Shown in pieces: positions 34,997 through 44,121 of a stretch of 64,000 nt of DNA. Source of the DNA: Paenibacillus caui (GTDB lineage: Bacteria > Bacillota > Bacilli > Paenibacillales > Paenibacillaceae); contig NZ_JAIOGQ010000013.1 in assembly GCF_019904135.1 (NCBI RefSeq), positions 1-64,000 of the forward strand, written 5' to 3'. The translations under genes were made by a program, and so were the position numbers. Numbering within the stretch: the stretch's first letter is position 1; each line of letters starts with the position of its first letter. The notes under the pieces are model-generated. The model was given only the letters and a program-made list of their open reading frames with translations, did not search any database and was not told where the DNA came from.

Positions 34997-36937
34997 ATGT
35001 CTATTCAAGTTACATTTCCGAACGGATCGGTCAGGGAGTATGGATACGGTACAACCGTAGAAGCCATTGCCCAATCGATCAGCCCCGGACTCAAGAAGGC
35101 GGCGGTTGCCGGCAAATTGAACGGGAAGATGGTCGATCTAAGCCGCACGGTGGATGCGGACTGCCATGTTGAAATCATTACGCTGGACAGCCAGGAAGGG
35201 CTTGAAGTCTGCCGCCACAGTACGGCGCATCTGCTGGCCCAGGCGCTGAAACGCGTATACGGGGAGCACAACGTCAAGCTCGGCATCGGGCCGGTCATAG
35301 AGGATGGATTCTACTACGATATTGACTTGGACCATTCCATTTCAGCCGATGATCTGGCTGATATTGAAGCGGAAATGCGCAAGATCGTGCAGGAAAATTT
35401 GCCGATTCGGCGCGAAGAGGTTAGCCGGGAGGAAGCGATCCGGACCTTTGAGCAAATCGGCGATCCGCTGAAGCTGGAGCTGATCCGGGATCTGCCGGAA
35501 GATGCGGAGATCACGCTGTACCGACAAGGCGAGTTTGTCGATTTGTGCCGGGGGCCGCATTTGCCTTCCACTGGCCGGATCAAGGCCTTCAAGCTGATGA
35601 GCGTGGCTGGAGCCTACTGGCGCGGCGATTCCGATAACAAGATGCTGCAGCGCATCTACGGCACCGCTTTTTCGAAGCAGGCCGAACTGGATGAACATCT
35701 CCATATGCTTGAGGAAGCGAAGAAGCGGGATCACCGGAAGCTCGGCAAGGAACTGGGCCTGTTCATGTTCTCGGAAGAGGCTCCGGGCATGCCGTTCTAT
35801 CTCCCGAAGGGCATGACCATCCGGACCGAGCTCGAAAATTTCTCGAGGGAATTGCAGACCAAAGAGGATTATGAAGAGGTGCGCACGCCTTTCATGATGA
35901 ATCAGCGCCTGTGGGAGCAATCCGGCCACTGGGATCATTACCATGAAAATATGTATTTTACAGAGGTCGATGATACCCGCTTTGCACTCAAGCCGATGAA
36001 CTGTCCGGGGCATATGCTCATTTTCAAAAATGAGCTGCGTTCCTACCGGGAACTGCCGCTCAGAATCTCCGAGTTCGGTCAGGTGCACCGCCATGAGCAC
36101 TCCGGCGCCTTGAACGGAATGATGCGGGTGCGGACCTTCTGTCAGGATGACGCTCATCTCTTTGTCCGTCCCGACCAGATTGAGGAGGAAATCGGCAAGG
36201 TCATGGCGCTGATTGATCAATTTTACAAGGTGTTCGGCTTTGAATACAAAGTGGAGCTGTCTACGCGTCCGGACGATTCCATGGGTTCCGAAGAGCTGTG
36301 GAATCAGGCGGAATCGGCCCTGCAAAATGTATTGGACAGCCGCGGGATGAGTTATCGCATCAATGAGGGAGACGGAGCCTTCTACGGTCCGAAGATCGAC
36401 TTTCATATTTTGGATGCGCTGAAGCGAAGCTGGCAGTGCGCGACGGTACAGCTGGATTTTCAAATGCCGGAGAAATTCGATCTCTCCTATGTCGGCGAAG
36501 ACAGCCGAAAGCATCGGCCTGTCGTCATTCACCGGGCGGTATACGGGTCAATCGACCGCTTCATCGGCATTTTGACGGAGCATTACAGCGGAGCGTTCCC
36601 GCTCTGGCTTGCCCCGGTACAGGTTAAGGTGCTTCCGGTATCGGACCACTGCACTGATTATGCCCTGCAGGTGAAGCAGGCGCTGGCCGCAGCGGGAATT
36701 CGCGTCGAGGTCGACGGCCGCAATGAGAAGCTCGGCTACAAAATCCGGGAAGCCCGCCTGGAGAAAGTGCCGTACATGCTGGTGCTTGGCGAACAGGAAA
36801 AAGCGGAGAACACGGTGTCCGTACGGAAGCGGGGAGAAGCGGAGCAGGAAGTGCTGGGTTTGCAAGCTTTTATAGAGCTTGCTTTGGAAGAAATCCGAAG
36901 CTCGCGGATGGGACCTAGTCCTAAGACCCTCGGATGA
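34997..36937 (+). CDS. thrS: Threonyl-tRNA synthetase
   Basis: A 646-residue class II aminoacyl-tRNA synthetase that joins threonine to tRNA-Thr. Domains in order: TGS (residues 1-60, QVTFPNGSVREYGYGTTVEAI), editing/SAD domain with HSTAHLLAQAL near residue 74 and CRGPHLPSTG near 183, catalytic core with motif 1-3 elements (MNCPGHMLIFK, RISEFGQVHRHEHSGALNGMMRVR, GSIDRFIGILTEHYSGAFPLWL), and the anticodon-binding domain (QVKVLPVSDHCTDYA...). Length is normal. ATG at 34997 follows CGGAGGA. It is controlled by the T-box upstream. Bacillus has two such enzymes (ThrS and ThrZ), so this could be a second copy. Confidence 0.95.
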   Translation: MSIQVTFPNGSVREYGYGTTVEAIAQSISPGLKKAAVAGKLNGKMVDLSRTVDADCHVEIITLDSQEGLEVCRHSTAHLLAQALKRVYGEHNVKLGIGPVIEDGFYYDIDLDHSISADDLADIEAEMRKIVQENLPIRREEVSREEAIRTFEQIGDPLKLELIRDLPEDAEITLYRQGEFVDLCRGPHLPSTGRIKAFKLMSVAGAYWRGDSDNKMLQRIYGTAFSKQAELDEHLHMLEEAKKRDHRKLGKELGLFMFSEEAPGMPFYLPKGMTIRTELENFSRELQTKEDYEEVRTPFMMNQRLWEQSGHWDHYHENMYFTEVDDTRFALKPMNCPGHMLIFKNELRSYRELPLRISEFGQVHRHEHSGALNGMMRVRTFCQDDAHLFVRPDQIEEEIGKVMALIDQFYKVFGFEYKVELSTRPDDSMGSEELWNQAESALQNVLDSRGMSYRINEGDGAFYGPKIDFHILDALKRSWQCATVQLDFQMPEKFDLSYVGEDSRKHRPVVIHRAVYGSIDRFIGILTEHYSGAFPLWLAPVQVKVLPVSDHCTDYALQVKQALAAAGIRVEVDGRNEKLGYKIREARLEKVPYMLVLGEQEKAENTVSVRKRGEAEQEVLGLQAFIELALEEIRSSRMGPSPKTLG

Positions 36938-36990
36938 AGCCACAGAAGCTGTGTAGAACGCATTTTAGTGAATAAATAGTTTTGCCATGT

Positions 36991-37033
36991 AAAAATGAGT
37001 TGTCTGCTTCAATTCTGACAACTCATTTTTTTG
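36991..37033 (+). terminator. Rho-independent terminator
   Basis: AAAATGAGTTGTC pairs with GACAACTCATTTT around a 12-base loop, with a seven-T tail. It ends thrS. Confidence 0.85.
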
Positions 37034-37058
37034 TTGTGCACATTTTTTGCGTAACCGA

Positions 37059-37119
37059 TTGACATCATAACTACTTTTTATAACAATATAGCTACAGTAT
37101 ATTGCAATGCAAAGTAGCT
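37059..37119 (+). promoter_or_regulatory. padR promoter region with inverted repeat
   Basis: TTGACA (37059-37064) is followed by AT-rich DNA with several possible -10 boxes. AGCTAC (37090-37095) and GTAGCT (37114-37119) form an inverted repeat that may be the PadR operator. Confidence 0.5.
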
Positions 37120-37141
37120 GGTGAAAAGAGGTGTGGCGTAA

Positions 37142-37507
37142 TTGATCCCATCGCAAATGCTTAAGGGGACATTAGAGGGCTGTATTTTAAAAGTAATCAG
37201 CAGTAAAGAAACTTATGGCTATGAGATTTCTCAACAAATACAGAAATATGGTTTTTCTGATATTGCAGAGGGGACAATTTATCCGCTTTTACTTCGGCTT
37301 GAGAAGAATGGATTTATTACAGCACAATATCGCCAGTCTGCTCTTGGGCCAAAACGCAAATATTTTTCCATTACGCGGGCAGGGGAACAAGAATTAGATT
37401 CTTTCTTAGTCAGCTGGCGAGAACTTGAACATGCTGTAAATCAATTATTTTATACTGGAGGAACAAGCGATGAATGCCCAAACAAAGATGCTGAATCGAA
37501 GGAATAA
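37142..37507 (+). CDS. PadR-family transcriptional regulator
   Basis: A 121-residue PadR repressor: LKGTLEGCILKVISSKETYGYEISQQIQKYGFSDIAEGTIYPLLLRLEKNGFI, then QSALGPKRKYFSITRAGEQEL. This is the family winged helix with its charged C-terminal helix. TTG at 37142 follows GAGGTG. It overlaps the next gene by 38 bases, a common arrangement of PadR genes with HAAS-domain membrane proteins. The region is AT-richer than the thrS side. Confidence 0.85.
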   Translation: MIPSQMLKGTLEGCILKVISSKETYGYEISQQIQKYGFSDIAEGTIYPLLLRLEKNGFITAQYRQSALGPKRKYFSITRAGEQELDSFLVSWRELEHAVNQLFYTGGTSDECPNKDAESKE

Positions 37508-38174
37508 CGAAATGGATAAACAGTTGAACGAAGAAAACAGCAAAGCAATGACCGATATTGTCTGCTACCTGCGCGTGGCAAATATGTGGGATTATCATCA
37601 GGAGGTAATCCGGCAAGACTTATTGGAGATGGTGTTATCTGCACAAGAACGCGGAGACAATATCCAAACGGTGATCGGTAAAGATTACAAAGCATTTTGC
37701 GACGAAGTCATAGAAAGTCTGCCTAAGAAAAGCAATAAAGAACGGGTCCTGGATTTAATTGATACTATTCTGATGGGTACAACCATTCTTGGTACAATAA
37801 ATTTGATTTTTTCAAAAGACACCATTGCATTGATCCATAATGTGATTGCAGGCCAGCCATTGAAATTTGAAATTTCTATTTCGATTGATCATTTGCTGTC
37901 TTATGTGATTATCCTTGCAGCCGCTTTGCTTATTGTTCATGTAATTGGAAGAACATCCTTAAATCCGGAAAAGAAGCATACGCAAAGTAAACCAATAAAG
38001 TTCATAATAGGTGGATTTATAGGCGGAAGTGTAATGGCTATCCTTTTATTAATAGCGTGGATTGGAAGACAAACGCTCTTTACGGTTAATATATTTGCTG
38101 CATGCATATTTATTTTTGTGCTATATATTGCTCATAAACTCCTTCAAACAACAATGCGTAGGCAAGACTATTAG
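37470..38174 (+). CDS. PadR-linked HAAS-like/DUF1048 membrane protein
   Basis: A 234-residue protein. The N-terminal 95 residues are helical and soluble (MTDIVCYLRVANMWDYHQEVIRQDLLEMVLSAQERG), resembling DUF1048/HAAS domains that accompany PadR regulators. Four hydrophobic segments follow (about residues 97-120, 133-155, 172-195, 198-220). Such proteins are thought to work as signalling or anti-regulator partners of PadR, but the mechanism is unclear. ATG at 37470 lies inside padR after GAGGAACAAGCG, so translation is coupled. Confidence 0.7.
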   Translation: MNAQTKMLNRRNNEMDKQLNEENSKAMTDIVCYLRVANMWDYHQEVIRQDLLEMVLSAQERGDNIQTVIGKDYKAFCDEVIESLPKKSNKERVLDLIDTILMGTTILGTINLIFSKDTIALIHNVIAGQPLKFEISISIDHLLSYVIILAAALLIVHVIGRTSLNPEKKHTQSKPIKFIIGGFIGGSVMAILLLIAWIGRQTLFTVNIFAACIFIFVLYIAHKLLQTTMRRQDY

Positions 38175-38199
38175 TTGGGAGGATATCCTAAAGGAATTT

Positions 38200-38430
38200 C
38201 TAAGAATCTTTAGTCCTTCTGTTTCTTATCTCTCTGAGTAAACCTGTTCCAAGCAATACTAGCCCGAGAATAAATAAAGCAGCTTCTAAGTATTCTGATA
38301 GGGTCTCGTTTGGTAAAATTCTATGCCACTTAAAAAGCCAGTGTGAAAAAACATTATCAAGTACGGCTAACAGACCTATTGAAATAAACATGCCGTTTAA
38401 TAAAATGCGATTTCTTTCTTTACTTTTCAT
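38200..38430 (-). CDS. Small membrane protein, DUF2243-like
   Basis: A 76-residue protein with two hydrophobic segments (about 9-25 and 48-64) around a conserved-looking DNVFSHWLFKWHRILPNE. The D...HW..WHR pattern recalls DUF2243 proteins, but only half a typical member is present. AGGTGG lies 12 bases ahead of the ATG. The function is unknown. Confidence 0.5.
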   Translation of the reverse strand: MKSKERNRILLNGMFISIGLLAVLDNVFSHWLFKWHRILPNETLSEYLEAALFILGLVLLGTGLLREIRNRRTKDS

Positions 38431-38739
38431 ATTAATTCAGCCACCTATTCCGGCGAGAATCGTTTCGTTCTTCCCCATGGTTATCTCAAGCAATCAATCC
38501 GTTTACACCTTTGAATAAAGTTTAGGTTCTCCAATTCCCTCCTGCTTATGCGGGTTAACCGGGATTTTCTAGAGCTAATTTCAGATCAAATTTTGATAAG
38601 TCCGATAATATGAGATGGAGGGTTGATGATTGGGGCGATCATGTCCAGACAAAATATCATTAGGGATTCGGCAAGGCCCGTACGCTTTCGCCCGAGCCTA
38701 GACGCTGAGATGTGAAGCTTGTAAGAAAATCGGCATTCT
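38431..38739. other. Gene-free stretch
   Basis: I see no supported gene, RNA or operator here. Short frames lack ribosome sites. GGGTTAACCGGG and a few short repeats are present but give no clear structure. Confidence 0.4.
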
Positions 38740-38922
38740 CTATTTTCTATCAATCGGTTTTCTTCTTTTTATAATGATCCCTGAAGCGGTAAACACTGTT
38801 CCTGCACTTGCTAAATAGTAGGAATCAAAATTTTCAGGTAGAATATCCAGAATATTACCAATTGCAGCTGCAAGTATAAGAAAAATGCCTATTAGTATCG
38901 CAATATTTCCTAATTTAAACAT
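38740..38922 (-). CDS. Small hypothetical membrane protein
   Basis: A 60-residue protein with two hydrophobic segments (residues 7-26 and 36-50) and a basic C-terminus RRKPIDRK. GGAAATGAGGCG precedes the ATG. No family recognised. It may be a real small membrane protein in an AT-rich region. Confidence 0.5.
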   Translation of the reverse strand: MFKLGNIAILIGIFLILAAAIGNILDILPENFDSYYLASAGTVFTASGIIIKRRKPIDRK

Positions 38923-39075
38923 TTAAACGCCTCATTTCCTTATATATGTATGTCTTTCAGGATGTCCTTGTTCCTGAATGATCCGCAATAACACCATCCT
39001 GCTTGACCTTGTAATGAAGCATAAGATCAAGCAGTTGGCATCGAGACGGTAACTCTTGAAGTATCCTATCGCTCT

Positions 39076-39699
39076 TCAAATATCTTTTTTCACCACAATC
39101 GAAGTCGAAACCGCCAGGGAAACCAGCAGCATAACGGCCGCTGCCCCGGCTGCAATCTCGGAAACGAGTGTCTGGTCAAGAGTGGCTAAATGCTGAAGCG
39201 CTTTGGAGAGCCATGGGATTTTTCGAATGGTCATACCTAATATCCCCACTCCAAAGACAACAGCAATCATCGAGTATTGGCATTTGGCGTACCCGTATTT
39301 GAAATAAAAAGGGAGCAGGATAGCCATCATCGTCGTGAACGCGGCAAACAAGAACAGGTACTCGGAAGGGTTCATAAGCTGCAAATCTTTATCCGTAACA
39401 GCGGTCATTACAGGTACGGCGACAGCGCTGATCAACAGTGTGGCCAGAAGGAGCAGCATGCAGTACAGATAGCGGGCGCGGACGACGTCTTTTTTGCCGG
39501 AAGGTGAGAAATAGAGTGCGGTTACGCCTTTGTCCTCATTCACAAACGGAAAAAAAGCAAACATAAACGGCAAGATAATCATGATAGGACCGGACTGCAG
39601 GTAGGTATAGAACAATAGCAAGGCTACAAATAGCAGGAGACTTTTTTTGCTCATCACCGACATCAGGTCAACGAGCAGGCAATTTTTAATAGCGTTCAT
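39076..39699 (-). CDS. ABC-2 type permease
   Basis: A 207-residue membrane protein with six hydrophobic segments, of the ABC-2 permease kind found in YtrB/PmtB-like modules (VNEDKGVTALYFSPSGKKDVVRARYLYCMLL is typical). It overlaps the ATPase gene by four bases (ATGA) and is third in the GntR-ATPase-permease operon. Such modules in Firmicutes export peptides or respond to cell-envelope stress. The substrate here is unknown. Confidence 0.8.
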   Translation of the reverse strand: MNAIKNCLLVDLMSVMSKKSLLLFVALLLFYTYLQSGPIMIILPFMFAFFPFVNEDKGVTALYFSPSGKKDVVRARYLYCMLLLLATLLISAVAVPVMTAVTDKDLQLMNPSEYLFLFAAFTTMMAILLPFYFKYGYAKCQYSMIAVVFGVGILGMTIRKIPWLSKALQHLATLDQTLVSEIAAGAAAVMLLVSLAVSTSIVVKKDI

Positions 39700-40565
39700 A
39701 ACAGAGAACTCTCCTTATTTCCCAGAGTATGAAATACAACGATATCGTCAAGGGTTGGAGCTTCAACCACCACGGTGTGCGGTAAACTCCGGATATGTTC
39801 CGTTCGCATCAATGCTTCAAAGCCGAATGAGCTGCGGCGAATGCCGACAGGCTCTGCCTTAAGCTCTTTCAATTCCCGATCGCTGCCTTTTATGAGACAG
39901 AAGCTGCTTCTTAGCTCCTCCGTTTCACCGGTAAAGATCATGTTACCGCCGTGAATAAAGGTTATGTAATCGGCGATTTTCTCAAGATCGGTTGTAATAT
40001 GGGTGGAAAATAAGATGCTGTGCTCGCCGCCTTCGACATACTGCTGCATCAGCTGCAGAAACCGGTCCCGCATGACGGGATCAAGCCCGCCTGTCGGCTC
40101 GTCGAGCAGCAAAAAGGAAGTGTCGCGGGAGAGTGCCGCGGCCAGCATCAGTTTAAGCTTCATACCGCGCGAAAAATCTTTAAGCGGCTTGTTCCACGGC
40201 AGCTCAAATTCCTTGACATAATCGTTAAACGTGGTGGAATTCCAGCTTGGATGGATATGCTTCATCAGAAAAGCCACATTTTTAACGGTCCAAGTGTCAC
40301 CGAATATACAAGTGTCCGAAACATAACCGATGGTTGATTTAACGGCAGCTTCATTCTTTTTTGTATCCTTGCCAAGCACACGAATGCTGCCGCTGTCAAT
40401 GTCCACCGTATTCATAATCGATTTGATGGTCGTGCTTTTGCCCGCTCCGTTAGGCCCGACCAATCCCATAATGTACCCCTTGGGCAATGTAAAATTGATA
40501 TCCGACAATGTAAAATTCCTAAAGTGCTTGCGCACCTGATGCAGCTCCAGAATATGGCCGCTCAT
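39696..40565 (-). CDS. ABC transporter ATP-binding protein
   Basis: A 289-residue ATPase. Walker A is GLVGPNGAGKSTT near residue 39, the Q-loop is unusual (TIGYVSDTCIF), the signature is KDFSRGMKLKLML in place of LSGGQ, and Walker B is FLLLDEPTGGLDP. The degenerate signature and C-terminal domain are typical of YtrB/PmtA-like ATPases. It overlaps the GntR gene upstream and permease downstream by four bases each, giving a tight operon. Confidence 0.9.
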   Translation of the reverse strand: MSGHILELHQVRKHFRNFTLSDINFTLPKGYIMGLVGPNGAGKSTTIKSIMNTVDIDSGSIRVLGKDTKKNEAAVKSTIGYVSDTCIFGDTWTVKNVAFLMKHIHPSWNSTTFNDYVKEFELPWNKPLKDFSRGMKLKLMLAAALSRDTSFLLLDEPTGGLDPVMRDRFLQLMQQYVEGGEHSILFSTHITTDLEKIADYITFIHGGNMIFTGETEELRSSFCLIKGSDRELKELKAEPVGIRRSSFGFEALMRTEHIRSLPHTVVVEAPTLDDIVVFHTLGNKESSLL

Positions 40566-40939
40566 AGATCTTCCTCCCTCATTAAAAACGACATCGTTTC
40601 CAGCAATTCTTCCCTTGTTATCCCAGCTGCTTTGGCGAACTCGATGGCTTCAAGCAGCTGATGCTCAATTTTGTACAGGTATTCCTCCCGGATCCTCTCC
40701 TTATTGAGCGTGACAAAATAACCTTTGCCTTGTACAGCCGAGATGAAGCCTTCGTCTTCCAGTTCGCTGTACGCCTTGGTTGTCGTAATCACACTGACCC
40801 GAAGCTCGGCGGCCAGCTTGCGGATGGAAGGAAGGGCGTCCCCTTCCTTGAATTCCCCGGTGAGCACGGCGTCTTTGATTTGGTTCTTGATTTGCGTGTA
40901 GATGGGCAATCCAGCTGAATTAGAGATGATCACTCTCAT
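40562..40939 (-). CDS. GntR-family regulator, YtrA subfamily
   Basis: A 125-residue repressor of the short YtrA branch of GntR. The HTH is PIYTQIKNQIKDAVLTGEFKEGDALPSIRKLAAELRVSVITTTKAYSELEDEGFI, followed by only a short dimerising tail. It should repress its own operon with the ABC genes until a membrane-active compound is sensed, as YtrA and PmtR do. A perfect 9-bp-arm inverted repeat (40976-41001) lies just upstream. The ATG follows GAGGGAACAAC. Confidence 0.9.
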   Translation of the reverse strand: MRVIISNSAGLPIYTQIKNQIKDAVLTGEFKEGDALPSIRKLAAELRVSVITTTKAYSELEDEGFISAVQGKGYFVTLNKERIREEYLYKIEHQLLEAIEFAKAAGITREELLETMSFLMREEDL

Positions 40940-40975
40940 TGTTGTTCCCTCAGTTCATGTGTAACTTCAGTATAT

Positions 40976-41001
40976 ACTGTATATGTATGATTATATACAG
41001 T
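40976..41001 (-). promoter_or_regulatory. YtrA/PmtR-type operator
   Basis: ACTGTATAT, an 8-base spacer, then ATATACAGT: a perfect 26-bp inverted repeat 37 bases before the GntR gene start. A further partial copy (AGTATATACTGT) overlaps its left side. Confidence 0.8.
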
Positions 41002-41029
41002 TGGATATTTTTTTCAAGCATGAATCTCC

Positions 41030-41917
41030 TTAGTGATCCTCCCTGATCGTCTTGTAATACTGCTTTGGAGACATGCCCACGTATTTTTTGAATACTTTGC
41101 TGAAATAGAACGGATCGTTCAGTCCCGTCAAATACCCGATTTCATAAAAGCTCAAATGGGTCGCTTCGATCAGCTCCCGGGCATGGTTGATGCGGACTTT
41201 GTTTACATAACGCATGATCGGATCCCCGGTCAGCCTGGTAAACACGCGGTTGATGTAATCGTAATTGCATTCAAATTGCTGCTCAATTTCGGCGCTTGTA
41301 ATTTTGCTCGGGTAATGCTCATGAATATAATCCAGCAGATCATGCACCTTAATATAAGATTTGGTGCGGCTGTTTCCGGGCTCCTGCAGTTCGCTCAGGA
41401 AATGGTCGCGGGATACGTCAATCAGAAACTCGGAAAACTTTAAAGCGGTTAACATGCGGTTGAAGTTTTTGCGTTTGTACAGCTGCAGCATCTCGTTCAT
41501 GCTGTGGAGAGCCTGATGGAATCCTTTTTTGGACAAGGTGCAGGTTTTGGGAAAATAGCAGGCTTGGCTGTCCTCCCTGGGCTGTTCCGGTTCCTGTTCA
41601 ATCAGATAACGCTGGGCCACGCTTAGAGGATCTTCGGTCTTTACGTTCTGAATATCGGAATGCTCAAAATGGATATAGTAGTAATCGCAAATGTGCTCCT
41701 GGATGCCGCTGTGATCGAGATTGGGCTCAAGCAGCAGCAGGTCGCCTTTTTTCAATACGTAAGGGATTCCGTTCTCCTGGATGTGAAGCTCTCCGCTCTT
41801 AATGAAATAAAGGATGTATTCATTGACGTTTCTTTTGAAGTGAAGCCATGGGTGGGGGTAGGATACAAAACCCATCAGCTTGATATTGGGTGTAAAATGC
41901 ATGTTTACGATCAGCAC
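41030..41917 (-). CDS. AraC-family regulator next to thuA
   Basis: A 295-residue AraC regulator. The N-terminal cupin-like sensor is at about residues 20-95 (HIQENGIPYVLKKGDLLLLEPN), and the two HTH motifs are at the C-terminus (ITSAEIEQQFECNYDYINRVFTRLTG and SFYEIGYLTGLNDPFYFSKVFKKYVGMSPKQYY). GTG at 41917 is used because AGGGGG is well spaced from it; TTG 41923 and ATG 41902 are alternatives. It diverges from the ThuA gene and probably controls it in response to a sugar. Confidence 0.85.
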   Translation of the reverse strand: MLIVNMHFTPNIKLMGFVSYPHPWLHFKRNVNEYILYFIKSGELHIQENGIPYVLKKGDLLLLEPNLDHSGIQEHICDYYYIHFEHSDIQNVKTEDPLSVAQRYLIEQEPEQPREDSQACYFPKTCTLSKKGFHQALHSMNEMLQLYKRKNFNRMLTALKFSEFLIDVSRDHFLSELQEPGNSRTKSYIKVHDLLDYIHEHYPSKITSAEIEQQFECNYDYINRVFTRLTGDPIMRYVNKVRINHARELIEATHLSFYEIGYLTGLNDPFYFSKVFKKYVGMSPKQYYKTIREDH

Positions 41918-41949
41918 GGCCAAAGCCCCCTGTGATTATTTAAAAGTCG

Positions 41950-41963
41950 TTTTTGTACAAAAA
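41950..41963. promoter_or_regulatory. Palindrome between araC-type gene and thuA
   Basis: Perfect 14-bp palindrome TTTTTGTACAAAAA in the divergent promoter region; a possible operator. Confidence 0.4.
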
Positions 41964-42090
41964 GAGTATCTATCGAACATTCCAGTTCATTCTAACACAT
42001 CCTATACTGGGATAGGTATTCCAGATGGCAGCATGAGAATAGACTTAAGTCGGCCAGCAGACCGAAATCAGATGACGGAGGATATGGATC

Positions 42091-42822
42091 ATGAGCAAAA
42101 TCAAAGTCACGATATGGAACGAATTCCGGCACGAAAGACACAACGAGAAAGTGAAAGGCATTTACCCTGAAGGCATTCACATGGCAATTGCGGGTCATTT
42201 GGCAGGCAATGAAAGCTTTGAAATCAAGACGGCTGTCCTCGATGAACCGGAACACGGCCTGACCGAAGAAACGCTGAACAACACGGATGTGCTGATCTGG
42301 TGGGGACATCTGGCTCATGGCGAAGTGCAGGATGAGATTGTGGAAAGAGTACGTGCGAGGGTGCTGGATGGGATGGGACTGATCGTCCTCCATTCCGGAC
42401 ACGCATCGAAAATATTCCAGAAGCTGATGGGAACGAACACTGGCATTTTGAAGTGGCGCGATGATGGCGAGAAGGAGCGGATTTGGGTCATTGAGCCCGG
42501 CCATCCTATCGCAAACGGACTGGGTGAATATATCGAGATTCCAAAGGAAGAAATGTACGGGGAACGGTTCGAGATACCGGCTCCGGATGAGCTGGTCTTC
42601 ATCTCCTGGTTTGAAGGCGGAGAGGTGTTCCGCAGCGGCTGCTGCTACAAAAGAGGCAAAGGGAACATCTTTTATTTCAGACCGGGGCATGAGGAATTCC
42701 CTGTGTACCATCAACCGGAAATTCTCCATGTCATTTCGAACGCCATATTGTGGGCCGCTCCCGTACAAGGAGCCAAGTCGTCCTATGGCCGGGTGGCTCC
42801 GCTGGAAGCCGTTCATTCTTGA
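42091..42822 (+). CDS. ThuA-domain protein (trehalose utilisation type)
   Basis: A 243-residue class I GATase-like protein of the ThuA family: [64 protein letters not shown] and [16 protein letters not shown]. Rhizobial ThuA works in trehalose and disaccharide catabolism through 3-keto sugars. ACGGAGGA precedes the ATG. It stands alone, divergent from an AraC regulator, without the oxidoreductase (ThuB) partner nearby. Sugar use is likely but the substrate is not shown. Confidence 0.85.
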   Translation: MSKIKVTIWNEFRHERHNEKVKGIYPEGIHMAIAGHLAGNESFEIKTAVLDEPEHGLTEETLNNTDVLIWWGHLAHGEVQDEIVERVRARVLDGMGLIVLHSGHASKIFQKLMGTNTGILKWRDDGEKERIWVIEPGHPIANGLGEYIEIPKEEMYGERFEIPAPDELVFISWFEGGEVFRSGCCYKRGKGNIFYFRPGHEEFPVYHQPEILHVISNAILWAAPVQGAKSSYGRVAPLEAVHS

Positions 42823-42858
42823 GTCCGCAGTGGCTTGATTTTCATTCATAGACATACA

Positions 42859-42890
42859 AAATGAGGGCCCGTGCGGCCCTCATTTATTTT
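42859..42890 (+). terminator. Rho-independent terminator
   Basis: Perfect 11-bp stem AAATGAGGGCC/GGCCCTCATTT with a 5-base loop, then ATTTTT. It ends the ThuA gene. Confidence 0.85.
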
Positions 42891-43014
42891 TGCCGGGAAA
42901 CAGCACGTAGGCTCATGTACGGATCCGGAAAAGAAACAAGGCTAACATCCAAACCGGAATGCTTGTATAATAATAGGTGAATATTTCAAGCTGATTAAAG
43001 AAATGGAGAGTTTT

Positions 43015-43479
43015 ATGAAGCACGCGGAGCAAAAATTCAGAATTAAAAGCGCCACCGGAGTGGAGTCGGTTGTTGTGATGCTGATCGCAGTTATCGTTGT
43101 CGGCAACCTCCTTCGCCGGACCTACGCAAGTGACGGGGATCTCCTGTTTTATATTTTCGCCCTTGTTCTGTTGTATTGCATCTGGATGTTGATTTTGGCC
43201 TTGGTAAAGGTGGTAAAGAAGCCGACAGAGCTTCTGCTTGGCAGAACCTCGATTACGGTAAACGGAAGGACCTTGGAGGCATCCGAATTGGACGAAATTC
43301 TGATCAACGGATTGGCAAGACGGCTGATCGGCATCCGGCCGAAGGGCCGAAGAATCGTGCCCATGAAGCTCGGGTTCAAATTTGCGGAAGACGAAGACGA
43401 GGCTATGAAAGAGTTGGCCCATTGGGCTAAAATGAACAAGGTTCCGATGGTGGAGAAGAAATTTTTTAAGTGGGTATGA
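43015..43479 (+). CDS. Hypothetical two-helix membrane protein
   Basis: A 154-residue protein with two hydrophobic segments (about residues 19-37 and 46-68) and a cytoplasmic C-terminal domain with VNGRTLEASELDEILI and RPKGRRIVPMKLGFKF, reminiscent of small PH-like membrane proteins. ATG at 43015 is chosen for ATGGAGAG five bases ahead; ATG 43003 lacks a site. It lies 24 bases before the Nudix gene. No clear family. Confidence 0.6.
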   Translation: MKHAEQKFRIKSATGVESVVVMLIAVIVVGNLLRRTYASDGDLLFYIFALVLLYCIWMLILALVKVVKKPTELLLGRTSITVNGRTLEASELDEILINGLARRLIGIRPKGRRIVPMKLGFKFAEDEDEAMKELAHWAKMNKVPMVEKKFFKWV

Positions 43480-43503
43480 AAGGATCGGGGAGGGGCTCAT
43501 GAC

Positions 43504-44052
43504 ATGATCAAATACAATATTTGTTTTATCAAGCGAGGCGGTCAGCTTTTGCTGCTTAACCGGGAACGGGCCAGCTGGATGGGATGCTGGAACGGCATAG
43601 GCGGGAAGCTGGAACAAGGCGAGACATCGCGTCAGTCGATGGTCCGGGAAATGTCTGAAGAGACGGGCATAGAGGACTATACCTTGCACTTCAAAGGATT
43701 AATAACGTGGAGCGTAGATGGCGCCGAAGTCGGGGGCATGTACACCTATTTGGCGGAAGTGGCGGATGACTTTGTTTTTCAGACACCGGTCAAGACGGAC
43801 GAAGGGATTCTGGACTGGAAGGAAATTGGCTGGATATTGCATGAGAGCAATCAGGGCGTCGCTGCCAATATCCCGAGGACACTGGACGCTATATTGAACG
43901 ATGACCGTGTGTATGATCATCATTGTGAGTACGAGAACGGAGTGATTCGCGATTACGAGGCTGTGAGGATTGAACCGGCTATAGAACGGAATGCAGAGCT
44001 TCTTGAGCAGCATTTAAGTAAGTATGTCAGGGAAAGCAGATTAGCAACCTAA
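43504..44052 (+). CDS. Nudix hydrolase
   Basis: A 182-residue Nudix protein. The Nudix box is complete: GGKLEQGETSRQSMVREMSEETGI at about residues 36-59, with the metal-binding REMSEE. It starts with a typical KYNICFIKRGGQLLLLNRE strand. The sequence resembles MutT/8-oxo-dGTP diphosphatase-type enzymes of Firmicutes, but substrate cannot be fixed. GGGGAGGGG precedes the ATG. It is likely co-transcribed with the upstream membrane protein gene. Confidence 0.85.
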   Translation: MIKYNICFIKRGGQLLLLNRERASWMGCWNGIGGKLEQGETSRQSMVREMSEETGIEDYTLHFKGLITWSVDGAEVGGMYTYLAEVADDFVFQTPVKTDEGILDWKEIGWILHESNQGVAANIPRTLDAILNDDRVYDHHCEYENGVIRDYEAVRIEPAIERNAELLEQHLSKYVRESRLAT

Positions 44053-44080
44053 ACCACCTGAAATGCCCCGTTTAGGTTGC
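44044..44080. terminator. Bidirectional terminator
   Basis: GCAACCTAAAC pairs perfectly with GTTTAGGTTGC over a 15-base loop, overlapping the Nudix stop, between convergent genes. T runs are short. Confidence 0.6.
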
Positions 44081-44121
44081 TTGGACTTTCTCCTTTTACA
44101 ATTATAAAAAGGCATCGAGCA

